NCBI GenBank assembly: GCA_012934845.2
Contig: WNNJ02003526.1
Span: forward strand, 341,788-405,787
Reading direction: 5' to 3'
DNA from: Pomphorhynchus laevis
Taxonomy: Eukaryota; Acanthocephala; Palaeacanthocephala; Echinorhynchida; Pomphorhynchidae
DNA: 64,000 nucleotides
In this document: positions 23,513 to 36,900 of the stretch, in pieces
Layout: each line of letters starts with the position of its first letter
Position numbering within the stretch: position 1 is the first letter of the stretch
Notes under the pieces: generated by a model
What the model was told of the DNA's origin: nothing
Databases searched by the model: none
What the model saw: only the letters and a program-made list of their open reading frames with translations
Made by a program: the position numbers and the translations under genes

Positions 23513-23559
23513 TTATTTATCGAGGGTCTCCAGTATTACTGTTACACGAGAACAGTAAT
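23513..23559. repeat. Pair of tandem hairpins
   Basis: ggagaccc (23513-23520) pairs with gggtctcc (23524-23531 after the AT loop), and attactgtt (23535-23543) pairs with aacagtaat (23551-23559). The hairpins are perfect and back-to-back, in DNA that otherwise has little structure. Confidence 0.75.
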
Positions 23560-23739
23560 GAGTTATTTGACGTTTAGGTAAATCTAAGTGATCCTTTTTC
23601 CTTGAAACGATATCTAAGATTTGACCTCTCGTGTGAGTAAAATGCCTTTTAAAACTAGCATATTGAATTATTATAAATAAGTTATCGCTATCACGATATT
23701 ACGCTCTTTAATAATATGATCATTTTGACAAATGATCAT

Positions 23740-24850
23740 ATCAACTAAGTGAGTCTACGTATTTTATCCTATATATAAATAAAAGATAAAGATTTATAAT
23801 TTTAAAAATTATAAATAGTTTGCAAGGTGCCAAAACAGATACCTTCCGATTCGACTGATCAACATATTACTTCGATATGACCAGTTAAATTGGGTAACTG
23901 AGTATACCTAGTTTATACTATATATTAATAAAAAAGATAAATAATTATATAAGATTTTATAGAATTTATATTTATATCCAGTTAGAGGTTATCAGAAAGA
24001 ACTTTTGTGTAATCTTGATTTTTTGTAACTTGACTAATAAATAACAAACAATGTATAAGAATAAGGATTAGAGATCATCAGGAGGAACTGCTATGTTATT
24101 ATGTTTCAACTTCTATTCCTCAATTCAATTGTTATGAATTTACTAATAAATAACATATGATGTATCATATGATGTATAATTAATAATTTAATATAAGATT
24201 TTATATAATTTATATTTATATCAAGTTAAAATTTAAAATTAAAATTTAAAATAAAATTCAATATGAATTGACTAATAAATAACATACGATGTATCATAAT
24301 AAGGTTTAGAGATCATCAGGAGGAACTGTTATGTTATCAGGTTTCGGAATCTATTCCTCGACCCCACATAGCAGCAGGGCCAGATACATGCTAATGACGT
24401 ATTTACTTATCCATCCATAACATTATTTCGCTTTATAGTTTAAATAAATTTTTAATAATATCTTGTCGATTTGTTTATTGTAAATTTAGTATTTTAATAT
24501 TTTAAAAATATATAATATCATAGGTTATATTACCAGAAAAACAACGTCCGAATGTTAATAATAACTTGCTAGTAGAACAAATCAGATCAGATAACTGGGC
24601 CTAATATAATTAATATATTATAATATTATTATAATATCATATAATATTTTATTTAATTATTATTTTATGATTAATTTTATTATTTTATTATTTATTAAAT
24701 ATTATAAAAATATCAAGTTAAAAATTAAAATAGAAATAAAATAAAAGTCAATTTTTATAAATTGACTAATAAACAATATACGATGTAAGAAGATAGGGAA
24801 TATTGGTCACCATAGAATAAACTGCTATGTAATCAGTTTAAATTAAAATT
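23740..24850 (+). repeat. Dispersed repeat, several nested copies
   Basis: Blocks shared with 7075-7400 recur here: 23740-23830 (gtgagtctacgtatttt), 23880-24130 (with gatcatcaggaggaactgct), 24150-24420 (with ggaactgttatgttatcagg and a GC-rich end agcagcagggccagatacat) and 24580-24850. Some copies lack the GC-rich end. The arrangement looks like copies inserted into, or duplicated beside, one another. No reading frame is conserved. Confidence 0.7.
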
Positions 24851-24859
24851 AACAAACGT

Positions 24860-25560
24860 CGACTGTGGCGTTTACACCCTCATCAAAGTGGATCGTAATT
24901 TCCAAGTAAATTCTTGTGGTGTCTGCTAAACCTGAGTAGAAAAATACACAAATTGTTTATGAATTTTAATATACATTTGAGAATAGAACGACAAAACGTA
25001 GTGTTAACTAATTTATAATATTAATATGTTAATATTAATGTTTGCTGGGTAGATTTAATATTTAGATAAATCAAAATTAAAATTAATTAGAAAAGTAATT
25101 AACAAAACGGGTATAAATAAATTTTACTTTAATTGAGTAAACATTCAATTGTCTTGTAATTTATCCTTCAACAAAGGGTTTAACGTTATGTTGAAGTTAT
25201 TCAACTTAACCGTTTTATAAATTGAATATTTATTTCATATGGTGAATGTTTAAGGCTATAATTATTTAAGTTAGCTTAATCTACAATTAGTTTACTCTAT
25301 TAAATTTATTTTTACATTTATTTTTAGATTCTTTTTATAATTTCAGCTTGATTTGTTAGATGTATTCTCACTTTAGATTCACGATTCTCATTTTAGATTC
25401 GTGATTATTTTATAATCTTATCATTATTTTGATAAATATTTTTTTAAATAATAAATAATTATATTTAATTAATAAATATTTATATAAGATTTGAAAAATT
25501 AATTGAAATTTTCTTATTTATAATTATTTCAAAATTCAATTCAAAGTTTAATAGTTCAAT
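24860..25560. other. AT-rich stretch
   Basis: No gene or named repeat recognised between the dispersed repeats and the next gene. Confidence 0.5.
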
Positions 25561-25570
25561 TTTTCGATTT

Positions 25571-26073
25571 TTAATCTTCAGTTTTATAATTTGTCGGAAC
25601 TAGCGAATTCGTTGACGACATTGTATCTACTTGCTGATCATCGCTCGAACTGATCATATTCTCATGATCTTCTTCATTACTGATTGTCGACAATTCATCT
25701 ATTTGATCCTGAATGTCAATTACGATTTTTTCCACCGCCTCCCTGGTTTCTTTGTTAATTGTATCAAGAGTTGTCATATATATCTGATCTTTCGCTGTAA
25801 GCCTTCGCATAATATCCATTCTTGACATGTACTTTGCTCTTCTTTGAATTCGAAACTTTGTTTTATCTAAATCTGCTCGCTTAGTCAGGTAATCATTCTG
25901 AACACTATCCTAAATGTCGTAATATTTTTATTTTTAATTTAACTCTTTTAAAGATTAAATTAAATAAGAATCCATAATACCTTAAATGTCGTCACATAAG
26001 CTAAATCACGATGTGCTTGCTTTAATCTTCGTTTACATTTGATAATTATTTCATTTTCACGAGAGTCATCCAT
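25571..26073 (-). CDS. Small charged, coiled-coil-like protein, two coding exons
   Basis: Exon 1 26073-25981 (ATG; MDDSRENEIIIKCKRRLKQA) and exon 2 25909-25571 (ends TAA) join in phase 0 across a 71-bp GT-AG intron, giving 143 residues. The frame is open upstream of this ATG to an acceptor at about 26114 (reading DTLSEKEET), so more N-terminal exons are possible. The protein is rich in K/R/E/D, with helical stretches RAKYMSRMDIMRRLTAKDQI and NKETREAVEKIVIDIQDQ, then an acidic, serine-rich tail. I do not recognise the family. It might alternatively be spliced as extra 3' exons of the dynein gene upstream: a phase-0 donor aaa|gtgcgt exists within that gene's last exon. Confidence 0.6.
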
Positions 26074-26113
26074 TATCGTTTCTTCTTTTTCACTCAGCGT
26101 GTCCTTAATATAT

Positions 26114-27200
26114 AAGCTAAGACCAGTAAGCATTACAGTTTATAGCCAGTATTCATTTTTTAAAACATTAGTTTTCTTAAAAATTATTGCAATAAATAAT
26201 GACAGTCAAATGCTTATAATTTACATTATTAAATTGTACACATTCATTAAATCTTCTTATCGCTAAGTAGTTAATAATTTTAAAAGAACCGGGAATAAAA
26301 TTGGTTTTTATATACACTATATTTCGATGGTTTCTGAAATCATCGTTGGGTTCTACAAGTTTTTTGAAGATGCTGGAAGTAGCTATTGAAATATAGTGTA
26401 TATTAAAAACAAATCGTCTTGCATATTATTAATTTGTGTATAAACACAAGAATGTTTACAATATAAAAATATATAAAATGCAACAGAATTTTCAAAAATA
26501 TAATTTTTTATTATTGCTTTCTTGTAAATCGAAGTTTTGTTTATAATTTATTCAAACAAATTTTTAAATAATTATTAATTATAATAATTTTATTTTTATA
26601 ATTTTATTGTAATAAAAATAAAATTAATTAATAAGTTTATTTTAATAATTAGTAATTTTAATAAAACACTGATTCCAAGCTATCTCAACTTATACAGTTA
26701 AGTAGTCAAGACAACATATACTATAATTATATCTATTTATTTTTGAAGTAAATAATTAATTTAAATGAATTTCATGTTTTTATAATATTTATAACAAAAT
26801 TTGTAAAACCTGACGATGATGAGAGTAACGATCAAAGTATAAACGTTATGGAAAATAAATTTTCTTCTTGATTCCTTTAAAAATACTAATTATTAAAATA
26901 AAAATATTAATTAATTTAATTTAATAAAATAAAAAATTATTAAAAAAAGTTATTAATAATAAATTATTTGAAAACTTGTTTGAATTAATTATAAACAAAT
27001 CTTCGACTCTACAAGAATATAATAATTAAATATAAATACATTTTTTTAATTTTGTAACATTAAAATGATAACTTTAAAAAGATCAAATATATTTTTTAAA
27101 AATTTAAATATATTCACATATCTTATTCAATATATAATTACAAATTGTAATTATCTTGTAATCATTTATGCCTCTTATATCAACTTATACAATCCTAATT
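26114..27200. other. AT-rich stretch with a fold-back
   Basis: A fold-back at 26304-26410 has arms gtttttatatacactatatt and its near-complement ending attaaaaac. Its centre (gaagatgctggaagtagcta) belongs to the family seen at 9540 and 43734. Otherwise nothing recognised. Confidence 0.55.
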
Positions 27201-27212
27201 GTTATTTGCTCT

Positions 27213-27317
27213 TATATAGCGTAGACTATATAAGTCTACGCTATATAATTGAACACGAAAGAAAGTTGATTTCTTTCGTGTTCAATTATATATACAAATA
27301 ATTGAACACGAAAGAAA
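27213..27317. repeat. Three-part palindrome cluster
   Basis: A 15-bp perfect inverted repeat (27213-27227 / 27233-27247, tatatagcgtagact) is immediately followed by an 18-bp perfect inverted repeat (27047+200 to 27264 / 27270-27287, aattgaacacgaaagaaa). The left arm of the second is then repeated directly at 27300-27317. The arms are exact, which suggests recent formation or a structural role. Confidence 0.8.
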
Positions 27318-27319
27318 TC

Positions 27320-27970
27320 AACGCCGACGCTGCTTTTATATCACTAATGGTATTGTAGCGTTTTATTAATGTATCGTAACCTGCATCCATTAAGAAATAG
27401 AAATAAAGTTATTTCACACGATAGTGCTCTTCAAGTGTAAAAATACACTAAAAGGAAGACTATAGCAATATTAAAAATTAGTAAAATTAAACTAATATAG
27501 CATATATTAGTTTAAAACAATCTCTTATATAGCATAGTTTTATATATCGTAGACTCAGTTACCTGATCTAATTTGCTTATATATTAATTATACTTTATTT
27601 TTTATATTTAGTGGCTTTTTTAACGGACGTTTTATATAATGTTGAAAAATATCCATTTATAAGTTTTCACAGCTTTTGTCATTGCTTAAAATATCAATGG
27701 TTCTTAATTATACAATGGCTTATTACAATAAACTAAATATTATACCAGAAAGTATCAAAAATTCCAGAAATATGCAATTATTAAAATATTTTTAATATAC
27801 AAATAATTTAAATGTAAGATGTGTAATTTTATTAAATGTATTTAAATTAAACATTAAAAATGCTGTAAATTAAGTATATTGTATATACAGTTTAACCCAT
27901 ATGGTCAATTTAAACATCAAATCGATTAGATTAAAATTTATTTTAGAAATAAAACCTTAAATAATTAAAA
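27320..27970. other. AT-rich stretch downstream of the dynein gene
   Basis: No gene recognised. Near 27545-27580 (cgtagactcagttacctgat) there is a short reverse-orientation piece of the dispersed repeat at 7075. Confidence 0.5.
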
Positions 27971-27972
27971 GG

Positions 27973-30900
27973 TCAAACGTAAAGATTAGCATTGTGCCGA
28001 CGAAAATATTTTTTTATCCTAAATAAATGATTTCTAAAAATTCTACGCACTTTAGATGTATCGTCATCATCATGGACACTGGACGCATCTGTTGATTCAA
28101 TAGGGATGACTTCCTTACCGCTATCTTTAGTATCTGGACTGGATAGTGTGATATCTTTCTTGGTTATCTGTGGTTGTTGCTTAAGACATTCAATTTGAAC
28201 TTGCATCTTTGACTGAAATTTAGACGTATCTGATTTAATAGTTTGCGCTGCATTACTATAGTCATGAGCATTCACATTTGTAATAGCATAGTCGAACACG
28301 TCCTTTTTTCTCAGATACAAAAGCTCTTTATCAAGAATCTTAATGTAACATTAATTTTTTTTACTAAAATAGATTTAAAAATAAAAATTATTTAATGATA
28401 AATTAAATAAATACACATTTAACAAATTACTTGTGTAAACTACTTGTCGACTTTTCATAATTCGCTTATTAATTTTGTACTTATATTTTTCAATAATTTT
28501 AATTTCTATTTAATTATGAAAACGAAAATATGCCTGGATAATTTTAAAATTTTACTACGCGATTGCAATTTTAATAGCAACCAAAGTTATCGTTGTATTT
28601 TGTTGACTCTCGAGCTTGTAATAACGCTTTGCGCTTTAACATTAAAATAATGATAGTGATGATATTTATTATTTGCTATTTACTATTTTTCGGATCTTTT
28701 GTAATTTTTAAATCGATTACACAGTATAATTCCTATATATAAAACCATTTATTGGCATTTTTTAAATTTTACTATTTATTGTGCATTTTAGATAAATAAA
28801 GTTTTTAGAAAAAATATAGTAAATGCAATTTACATCTAGTTTCCAAGTCAATAAGTAATTTAATCCGATATTTCTGTTCTAATTGGATGATCAATTAAAA
28901 CAAAACTATTAATTTCAATATTGCTGACGAAAATTGTCAAGTAATAAAAAATAATAAAGAAAATCTTCAACAACTATATTTATAAATAAATAATTATATT
29001 ACAATACTTTATATTTTACTAAACGTTTTTAGATTTTTAATAGGTATAGTAACATCTGGCACTGATGAGTCTCATTGTGACGACAAAACGGCATTCGTCA
29101 TTCTTTCGCGTCTGGCTTACATGTTTTACAAGAAATTCACGCGGAATGGTCTCACTCTCCTTAAATAAAAGTTAGCCGATATTAAAGAGACCTGCGCTGG
29201 CATTTGCCAGTGCTTTTGCTAATGATCCTTTTTGGTGAAGCTGTAGTACTGATTTAGTACTCGATGATGTTACTAGAAAATTATCTTGTACATCATTCAC
29301 ATTGATTCAGTCATTGATTACCGTTTGCCAGTCCTCCTCCGTATCCAGTAGTGGAAGGGATCTGGCACTGATGAGTCATTGTGATGAAGAAACGGCATTC
29401 TTCATTCTTTCTCATCTGGCTTACATGTTTTACAAGAAATTCACGCGGAATGGTCTCACTCTCCTTAAATTCATGATAAAAGTTAGCCGATATTAAAGAG
29501 ACCTGCGCTGACATTTGCCAGTGTTTTTGCTAATAATCCTTTTTTTGGTAAAGCTGTAGTACTGATTTAGTACTCGATGATGTTACTAGAAAATTATCTT
29601 GTACATCATTCACATTGATTCATTCATTGATTACCGTATGCCAGTCCTCCTCTGTATCCAGTAGTGGAAGGGATCTGGCACTGATGAGTCATTGTGATGA
29701 CGAAACGGCATTCGTCATTCTTTCGCGTCTGGCTTACATGTTTTACATGTATAGTAACTGTCATACGACTATTTTTTAATAGAACCTTCCTTTATTTTTT
29801 GCAAATTTTAAATTACGTAAAAAAATATATCCAAACAATTTTGCGTTTTTGTTAATGGGGACACATCATTCTTTACTAGAAATAATTGCTTTCAAATGTT
29901 ATCCGTTATTAAGTGCTTTTGAAATTGTAATAAATCGTTTAATTGGAAATATAATTTTATGAATCAAATTTGTATAATAAACAACACATTTTTAATGTTT
30001 TAAAAATATAAAGTTTTTATATTGAAAACGGTTACATTTGTCAAGCTAGTTTTTAAAATTTAAATAAATGAGCTATACGATATACAAATTTTATATAAAT
30101 GCGCAAAGCCTTAAATAAAAAATTTGATTAAATTGGTTTTATGCTTTTGTAGAATTTAATATTACATAATAGTTTATTACATCTTAAATATTCGTTATAT
30201 TCATTTTAGAAAATAACTTGACTACCATATAATTAAAGAATACGTTAACTATAATATATTGGCGTAAACCACATAAGAGCAATCGCTGATTCGACCAGCA
30301 TATTTATACGGTTCATGGCTAGATTATAAACCTGATATATACAAATAGATCAAGTTTATTTTAACTTATCCGGTACTCTAAACTAAAAACAGGATGATAA
30401 TATGTCCCCAAAGTGTCCAAGTTAGTGTAAACCTTGCATTGTAAAAGTTTTGTAATTTTGATAACCAACGCTTAATAAATGCATTTTAAATTAATATAAA
30501 TTCTAAATATAATTTTTATGCATATTTGAATGTTTATATGCCTTTAAAAATAAAATATTTATTAAGTTAACTAACTATAATGAAACTTTGTTAGCATATA
30601 TAGTTGCACTTACAGAACTAAGAGATTGGCTACTCTTATTTGATGACCTAGCAAAATCTTCTCTAAGTTGCACAACTGACACAGTGCCAGAACCTTTTCC
30701 GACAGCAATCATTTGACCATTCTTTACGTTTATGCTCATACAATAAATGTTTCTTGTTCCGACCTAAAAATAAATTTCATCGTTAAAATTGTAATCAATG
30801 TTGTTAATTCTATTTTTTGAATGTTATGTTTCTTGTTCCGACCTAAAAATAAATTTCATCGTTAAAATTGTAATCAATGTTGTTAATTCTATTTTTTGAA

Positions 30901-33900
30901 TGTTATGCAGAAATTAATGTCTGACATTTTAAGAACGATCCAAAAATATTTTTGTTGAAATTTAAACACTTTTGAACTTGAACACTTTTAATATATCTAG
31001 CAATAGTGTATATGATTATTTGTGATTTTTACTGTATTTACGTATTTAAATGGGTAACGATATAAATATTCAAAGAAATTATCTAAATATTAAAATTAAT
31101 AATAATTAATTAATAATTAATACTTAATTAATTAATTAATTAAGTATTTAATAATTAATTATCAATATTAAACATTCTACCACGATTATTCCTAAATACA
31201 AAACAATGTCTTACATTTACTGAAGAGACTGGTGTATTTCTTGAAATGGCCAAATCCCAAATATGGAATTTATTAAAAGCATTGATTGTAATAAAACTTG
31301 TTGGGTTAGTAGGAGACCATTTGGCAAGCAAAACATCATTTTGACAGCTAAAGATAACTTGTATTACGAAGACATTATTAAGGTCAAGACATAATTGCAA
31401 AATAATTTGCAAAATAAGGAAATGAAAATATCATTCCAATTTTTTTAAAATGTTTAATTTAGAATGGCTTTTTTCTAAAATATAAAATCCCATAATTGCT
31501 TGAAAGAATTAATTCGGTATTTTTGCTGTATCTATTAAATGATCATACATATTAATTTATTTCGGGTGAAAATCAATTTTATTATAAATATTTAATGTTA
31601 TCACAAAAATATCATTTTTGCAACATTTTCTACATACAAATCAGAAATATCCTCAGAACGTGTTTTATTTTTAGCCGGAGACATACATATATTTAATAGT
31701 AATACCTTAATTATATCTACTAAGATAAGAGAAAGAATTAAATTAAAAATTAATTTTAAATTGAATTTATTTACTAATTTTATTAAAATTAATAAAAAAT
31801 AAGAGACTCAAATAAAAACACTATGAAAATGTTGGTTACATATCGTGTTTGATTAATTACCGAAATTTTCGAGGCATATAAGTCGCATTCTTTTACATAA
31901 TTTATTATGCCATCAGGAAGAGATGACATAACATTTTATTAAAAAAGTGTGTTTTATTCCGAAAATTTAATCTTTTTTAGATTGCCAAAGAGGAAATTTG
32001 AATTTTATGTTTTATAAAATATATTGTTTACAATTTCGGTAAGTTTTTAACTGAAAGTGTTTTAATTTCTTCGTAAGAAAAGTGCTTTTATGGTTAATCT
32101 ATAGTTCTGAATTTTTAAAATTAAAAATTTTGAAATTTTTAAAATTTGGCTGAAACAAAAATGCTATTGGTAATTTGAAATTTATAAAGAAATTTAGAAG
32201 ACACTAATTAATAAACTAGTAAAACTGTGTCTAATGTTTATATAAAAATGTAAACTTTTATCAGAATGGTTCAAAGAAGAAATTTAGAAAACTTCTTCAT
32301 TGAAGACATTTTAGAAGACACTAATTAATAAATTAGTAAAACCGTGTCTAATGTTTATTTAAAAATGTTAACTTTTATTCGAATGATTTGAAGGCTAGAA
32401 AATTTTATTAAAAAAATTCTTTCTACTATTTCGGTTGTGAGCATGCTCACTATTTTCAACGAAAACGATTGTAATTGGTCATTCAGATAGCCTTAATATC
32501 CGAACTATATGAACAATGCAGTTAAGAGTTATATATATGATAGCTTAGATAACTAATCTCACGAGGGTGAGATTACTGAAGATATTAGCTCAGGACTAGA
32601 ACAAGCAAAACCGCCTGAATCATCAGATAATGCGTTCAATCCATAATTAAAATTATTTTAGTAATCATTACTGATAGGTTTTATTTAAAATAAATCCTCT
32701 AATTAAAAAATTATGATTTTTTTAAATTATGGAAGTTCTAATTAGTTAGAAAGTTATTTTATTAAAACCTCAAATTTTCACAAATTTTATGGCTTATAAA
32801 ATGAGTAAATGACTTAGAAATAATATTACAATATTACATTTTACTTCCTAATTTCGCTGCTCTTAAAAGTGATTTTATAGTCGCTGTGAAATAAAAGAAA
32901 AGAAAAAATTTTACCATAAGAAATTTCCAAGTTAAAATTAGCACTTACCGAATTGATCTAATGTGGGACTCCTTGAAGTCATCATGCCATATTTTAACAG
33001 ACGAATCCCCACATGACAGAATGCATTTGTTCTGTGAGGGATTACGCTGTAAAGTTCTAACCCCGCTTATATGACAATTATCCCAGCTCTGAATAATTTT
33101 ATCCGTATCAGATTTCGCCTTTCTGTTGCACACCGTAATTGATCCATTTAACAGACCAACTGTAAATCTGTTAGGCTTTTTTAAAAAATTATGAAATCAA
33201 TCAAATTTAAATAAAATCATTACAACGCCGAATTCGTAGTCCAAACATGTTATAATAGCCGGTGTATTGACGTCATTGCTCACTTCGAATGTTTCAATCG
33301 GTTGACCGGTCATTCTGCTGTCCCACCACATTATCTATAAAAACAAATAAATTAACGTCAAATAATTGCACAATTGAAAATCAAATAATTCAAGAATTAT
33401 CACTTGTTTACTGATTAATAAATTAGTAAACAATTATAAATGTCGGACCATATAAATAACTAATTTATTAATTGTTAATAATTAATTGATATATTTAATA
33501 TTTAAAGATTGCCCGTGGTATAATTGAATTTTTCAAAATTAAATTTACATCTAATTAATAACATGACATTTTCAATACATCAATAAGTATGTCATTGCTA
33601 GATCATGTAGTCATTGCTTGGTATTGTATGTCATTGGTTGGTCTTATGTTGTTATTGGTTGGTCTTGTGTAAAGACCAACCAATAAGACAAATTTATTGA
33701 AGCAACTTACCAACAAAAAAGGTCAACTTATTTATTGGTCTTGTGTTGCTATTAGTTGGTCTTGTATGTCATTGCTTGATCTTGTGTGTTATTTCTATTA
33801 CATCAATAAGTATGTCATCGCTGTACAAGTGTCCGGTTTGGATCCATATTGCCACAATGATACTCCCAGACTATCTAGTCATAGTAGCATATCACAGATC

Positions 33901-36900
33901 ATTTACAAATGCATGTGATCCTTTTTCAGTGTGATGTATTCAAAGCATTTAAGGAGAAAGGCGTTCTCACTCGGCATCTTCGATATATGCCCGCATTAAA
34001 TGACATCTTTCCACTTTTAAAACAGGAAATTTAGCTGAGGGCATTTCAAAAAGACAGCTTTAAATGCTATCATTAAGACTGACCTTGTCATTTTCATAAA
34101 ATCTATTTTTGCTGTTACTAAGTAACATAAATTGTCTTTGTCTTACTGTCATTACCAAAGGATCATGACCGTAAGTAATCGTGGCTAAGCAGATCGATCG
34201 GCATATCGAAAGTTTTGCTTTCAATATACCTCTTTTTTAACATGACATATCTACTAATTGAGCTGATTACCTCTACAAATTTTTGTACATACAGCAGATT
34301 ATGTTGGCACTATATATAGTAAAGTATGACGATTAGATCAGGATCTTTATAGATTTCAACTTGAAAATTGAAGGATAAATATAATGTACTTTTCTATATA
34401 AAGTGTATTATTGCCATACATTAACACAAATGATAATTACCGCGCTCTCTGCGGAAGAACTCAGAAATTCCTGGTTTGTTCGACTCTGTACCCAGCATGC
34501 ACTGTTTACAGGACTTGTGTGCTTGTGCTGATCCGAAGTACGGGATACCGCATTTGCTTTTGATCGAATATCAAATATACCTAAAAATCGTTTAAAATTG
34601 TATAACATATTTTTAATAGATAGATTTATTTATTAATTGTGTAAGTGGCTTATGCAAACATGCCGCTTACAAGTTTATTAAAATGAACAAAAATATAATA
34701 AAATGATGTGACTGAAGTCCATATCACCTAGCCGACGATGGAACTATGAAATTTGGATCTCATCGCTAGCTTAGCTGTATGACCTGGTTACTCAGTAGAA
34801 AGGTGCGAAGCATGGATTTAAAGCTAGTGAGGCTTGGCTGACAACGAAGTTTAAGGGGAAGAGAATTCCAAATGAGAGGCATAGAAATAAGACAGGAATG
34901 CAGGCCAAAGTTTGACCGATGACGAGGAATGTGTAGCAGTAATTGACTGTTTAAGCGAAGAGTTTTGGAGGACGAATGCATAGCACAGTGCAATTTTAGG
35001 TAAAGATACAGAGGGGATGATAATGTAAGCGTAAAACGAGAACGGCAGAGTAATATAAAACTCAATTCTGTACATTGAGTCAATGAAGGTTAATAAGTTT
35101 ATTGGAGATGTAATTAAAACACTGGTGTTGAAAAAAATGCGGGCTGGAGTGCGAAGATAGTGATACAGAGGGGCAGTAACACAAGGTGGGAGTTTGAGAA
35201 AAGTGAGATGATATAGTCAATACGAGGTAACAGGAGGGAGGTCATTAAAGTGTTGGAAATGGAAACATTAGTGGTTTTTCAAATGCAATGAATGTCACGA
35301 AGAATATGATAAGATGAACGAACATTTTTAGTACAAATTATGAGAACGAGAGGGATGAGCCTATAATTACCCCAAGAAATCTTCGTGAATCCACGCAAGG
35401 AAGGCGACGACCATTAAAAAAGGAGCAGGATAAGATTGAATCTGCATGCGGGAAGGGTGGATTCAAATAACATCATATTTCGTAAGATTTACAGTCATTC
35501 TAATGTATGAAAGGTGGTGAGATAGAGATTCTAGAAGGATGTGTACCGCTACAGCGGTACACATCCTTCTGATGAGTCCGGGTGTACAATTGCATAGCAA
35601 TAGCGGACGACAAACACTACTAATATGGCATGCTAAAATCTGGCATTTTGTTAGTCAAAGTGAATAGATTTGGAGGTATTAAAGAAATGATACCGTAGCT
35701 GGTTTCTGATGTGAAATCGCCTGGTGTGATCTATCAAAATTGACAAAATAAATGAAAGAATTCATTAAAGGATCACTAGCCCAGATTCAATGATCTCCTG
35801 ATCACATCAGTGATAAATTCGATAATCAAAAACAAAAAAATTTCAATTGAAAAAAATGATTTTTTTAAATAAAAGATTTTCAATTTAAATTAATGTTGAT
35901 TTACTTATCTTGGTGTTTTAACCAAACGTAATCATCTATAAATAGTTAAATCGGAATGTTTCAATAAATAAGTATTACAAGACATTAATAAGAAATGAAA
36001 ATGTTGATCTTAAAACCATGCATAGGAAAAACAATAATCACGTACTAGTTTGGCCATTTGTCATTCCGCCAATCAGTTGATAATGATTTTGTTTGTTGAA
36101 TTCAATTGTGGTCAAATAAAACATTGGATATAAAATTTCATAGGGTTGCGATGGATAATCTAGATAGCAAACAAAATAATGATTAATAAGTAGCTTATCG
36201 CTACTATTTATTAAGATATTAAATTTGAATAAATATTTTCTACAAAATAAATAAACAAAACAATTGATTGGAATAAATATATTAAAGAATATTTTTTTAA
36301 TTCGTAATTTTTATTACGAATTAAAATAATATATTTCGATTTTTATTGAACTAACTGTGTATACGTTTGGGCGGCCGATTTTGTAAAAATATCAGGCTCT
36401 ATAAAACGAAGTTCTTAAAGTGTATTTTTGTATTTAAATGTCGTTGGGCCAGTAATAAACTTGAACTAAAAATAAAAATATCAGGCTCCATAAAACAAAA
36501 TTCGTAAACTGCATTTTTTGTATTGCGGGGTATTTCCCCCAATAGGACACAATAGTATAATAGTTTCAATAGCGCTGACGAGACGACGGATATTAATGAC
36601 TAGAAATGATTATGAAATTTTTGTATATGAAAACTATTTTGCTGTTTATTTTTTATATTTATGATTTATATTTTCTTCGTAACTATAAATTAATTTGAAT
36701 TCCACATATCTAATGATAATTGAATGTGTTTCAATTAATTTGTAATTTTGTTAACACATAATTCGATAAATCAAGCATTTTTATGGCTTTGGGCATTCAT
36801 AATAATCAATTAATTATAATTATTTTTATCTTATTATTTATATGCTATATCATTTTATTGTGCTATTTATATAAATAGCTTTTAAATCTCGTTGACCGCA

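Noticed and set aside
26039-26266. Plus-strand frame of 75 codons
   Set aside because: It is the antisense of the first exon of the small minus-strand gene plus AT-rich flank.
33697-33934. Two overlapping plus-strand frames of 63-73 codons
   Set aside because: They lie in the minisatellite of a dynein intron, are rich in repeat-derived words, and have no protein-like conservation.
35568-35595. Hammerhead start ctgatgagtccggg next to the palindrome
   Set aside because: No GAAA follows at a usable distance and stem II does not close.
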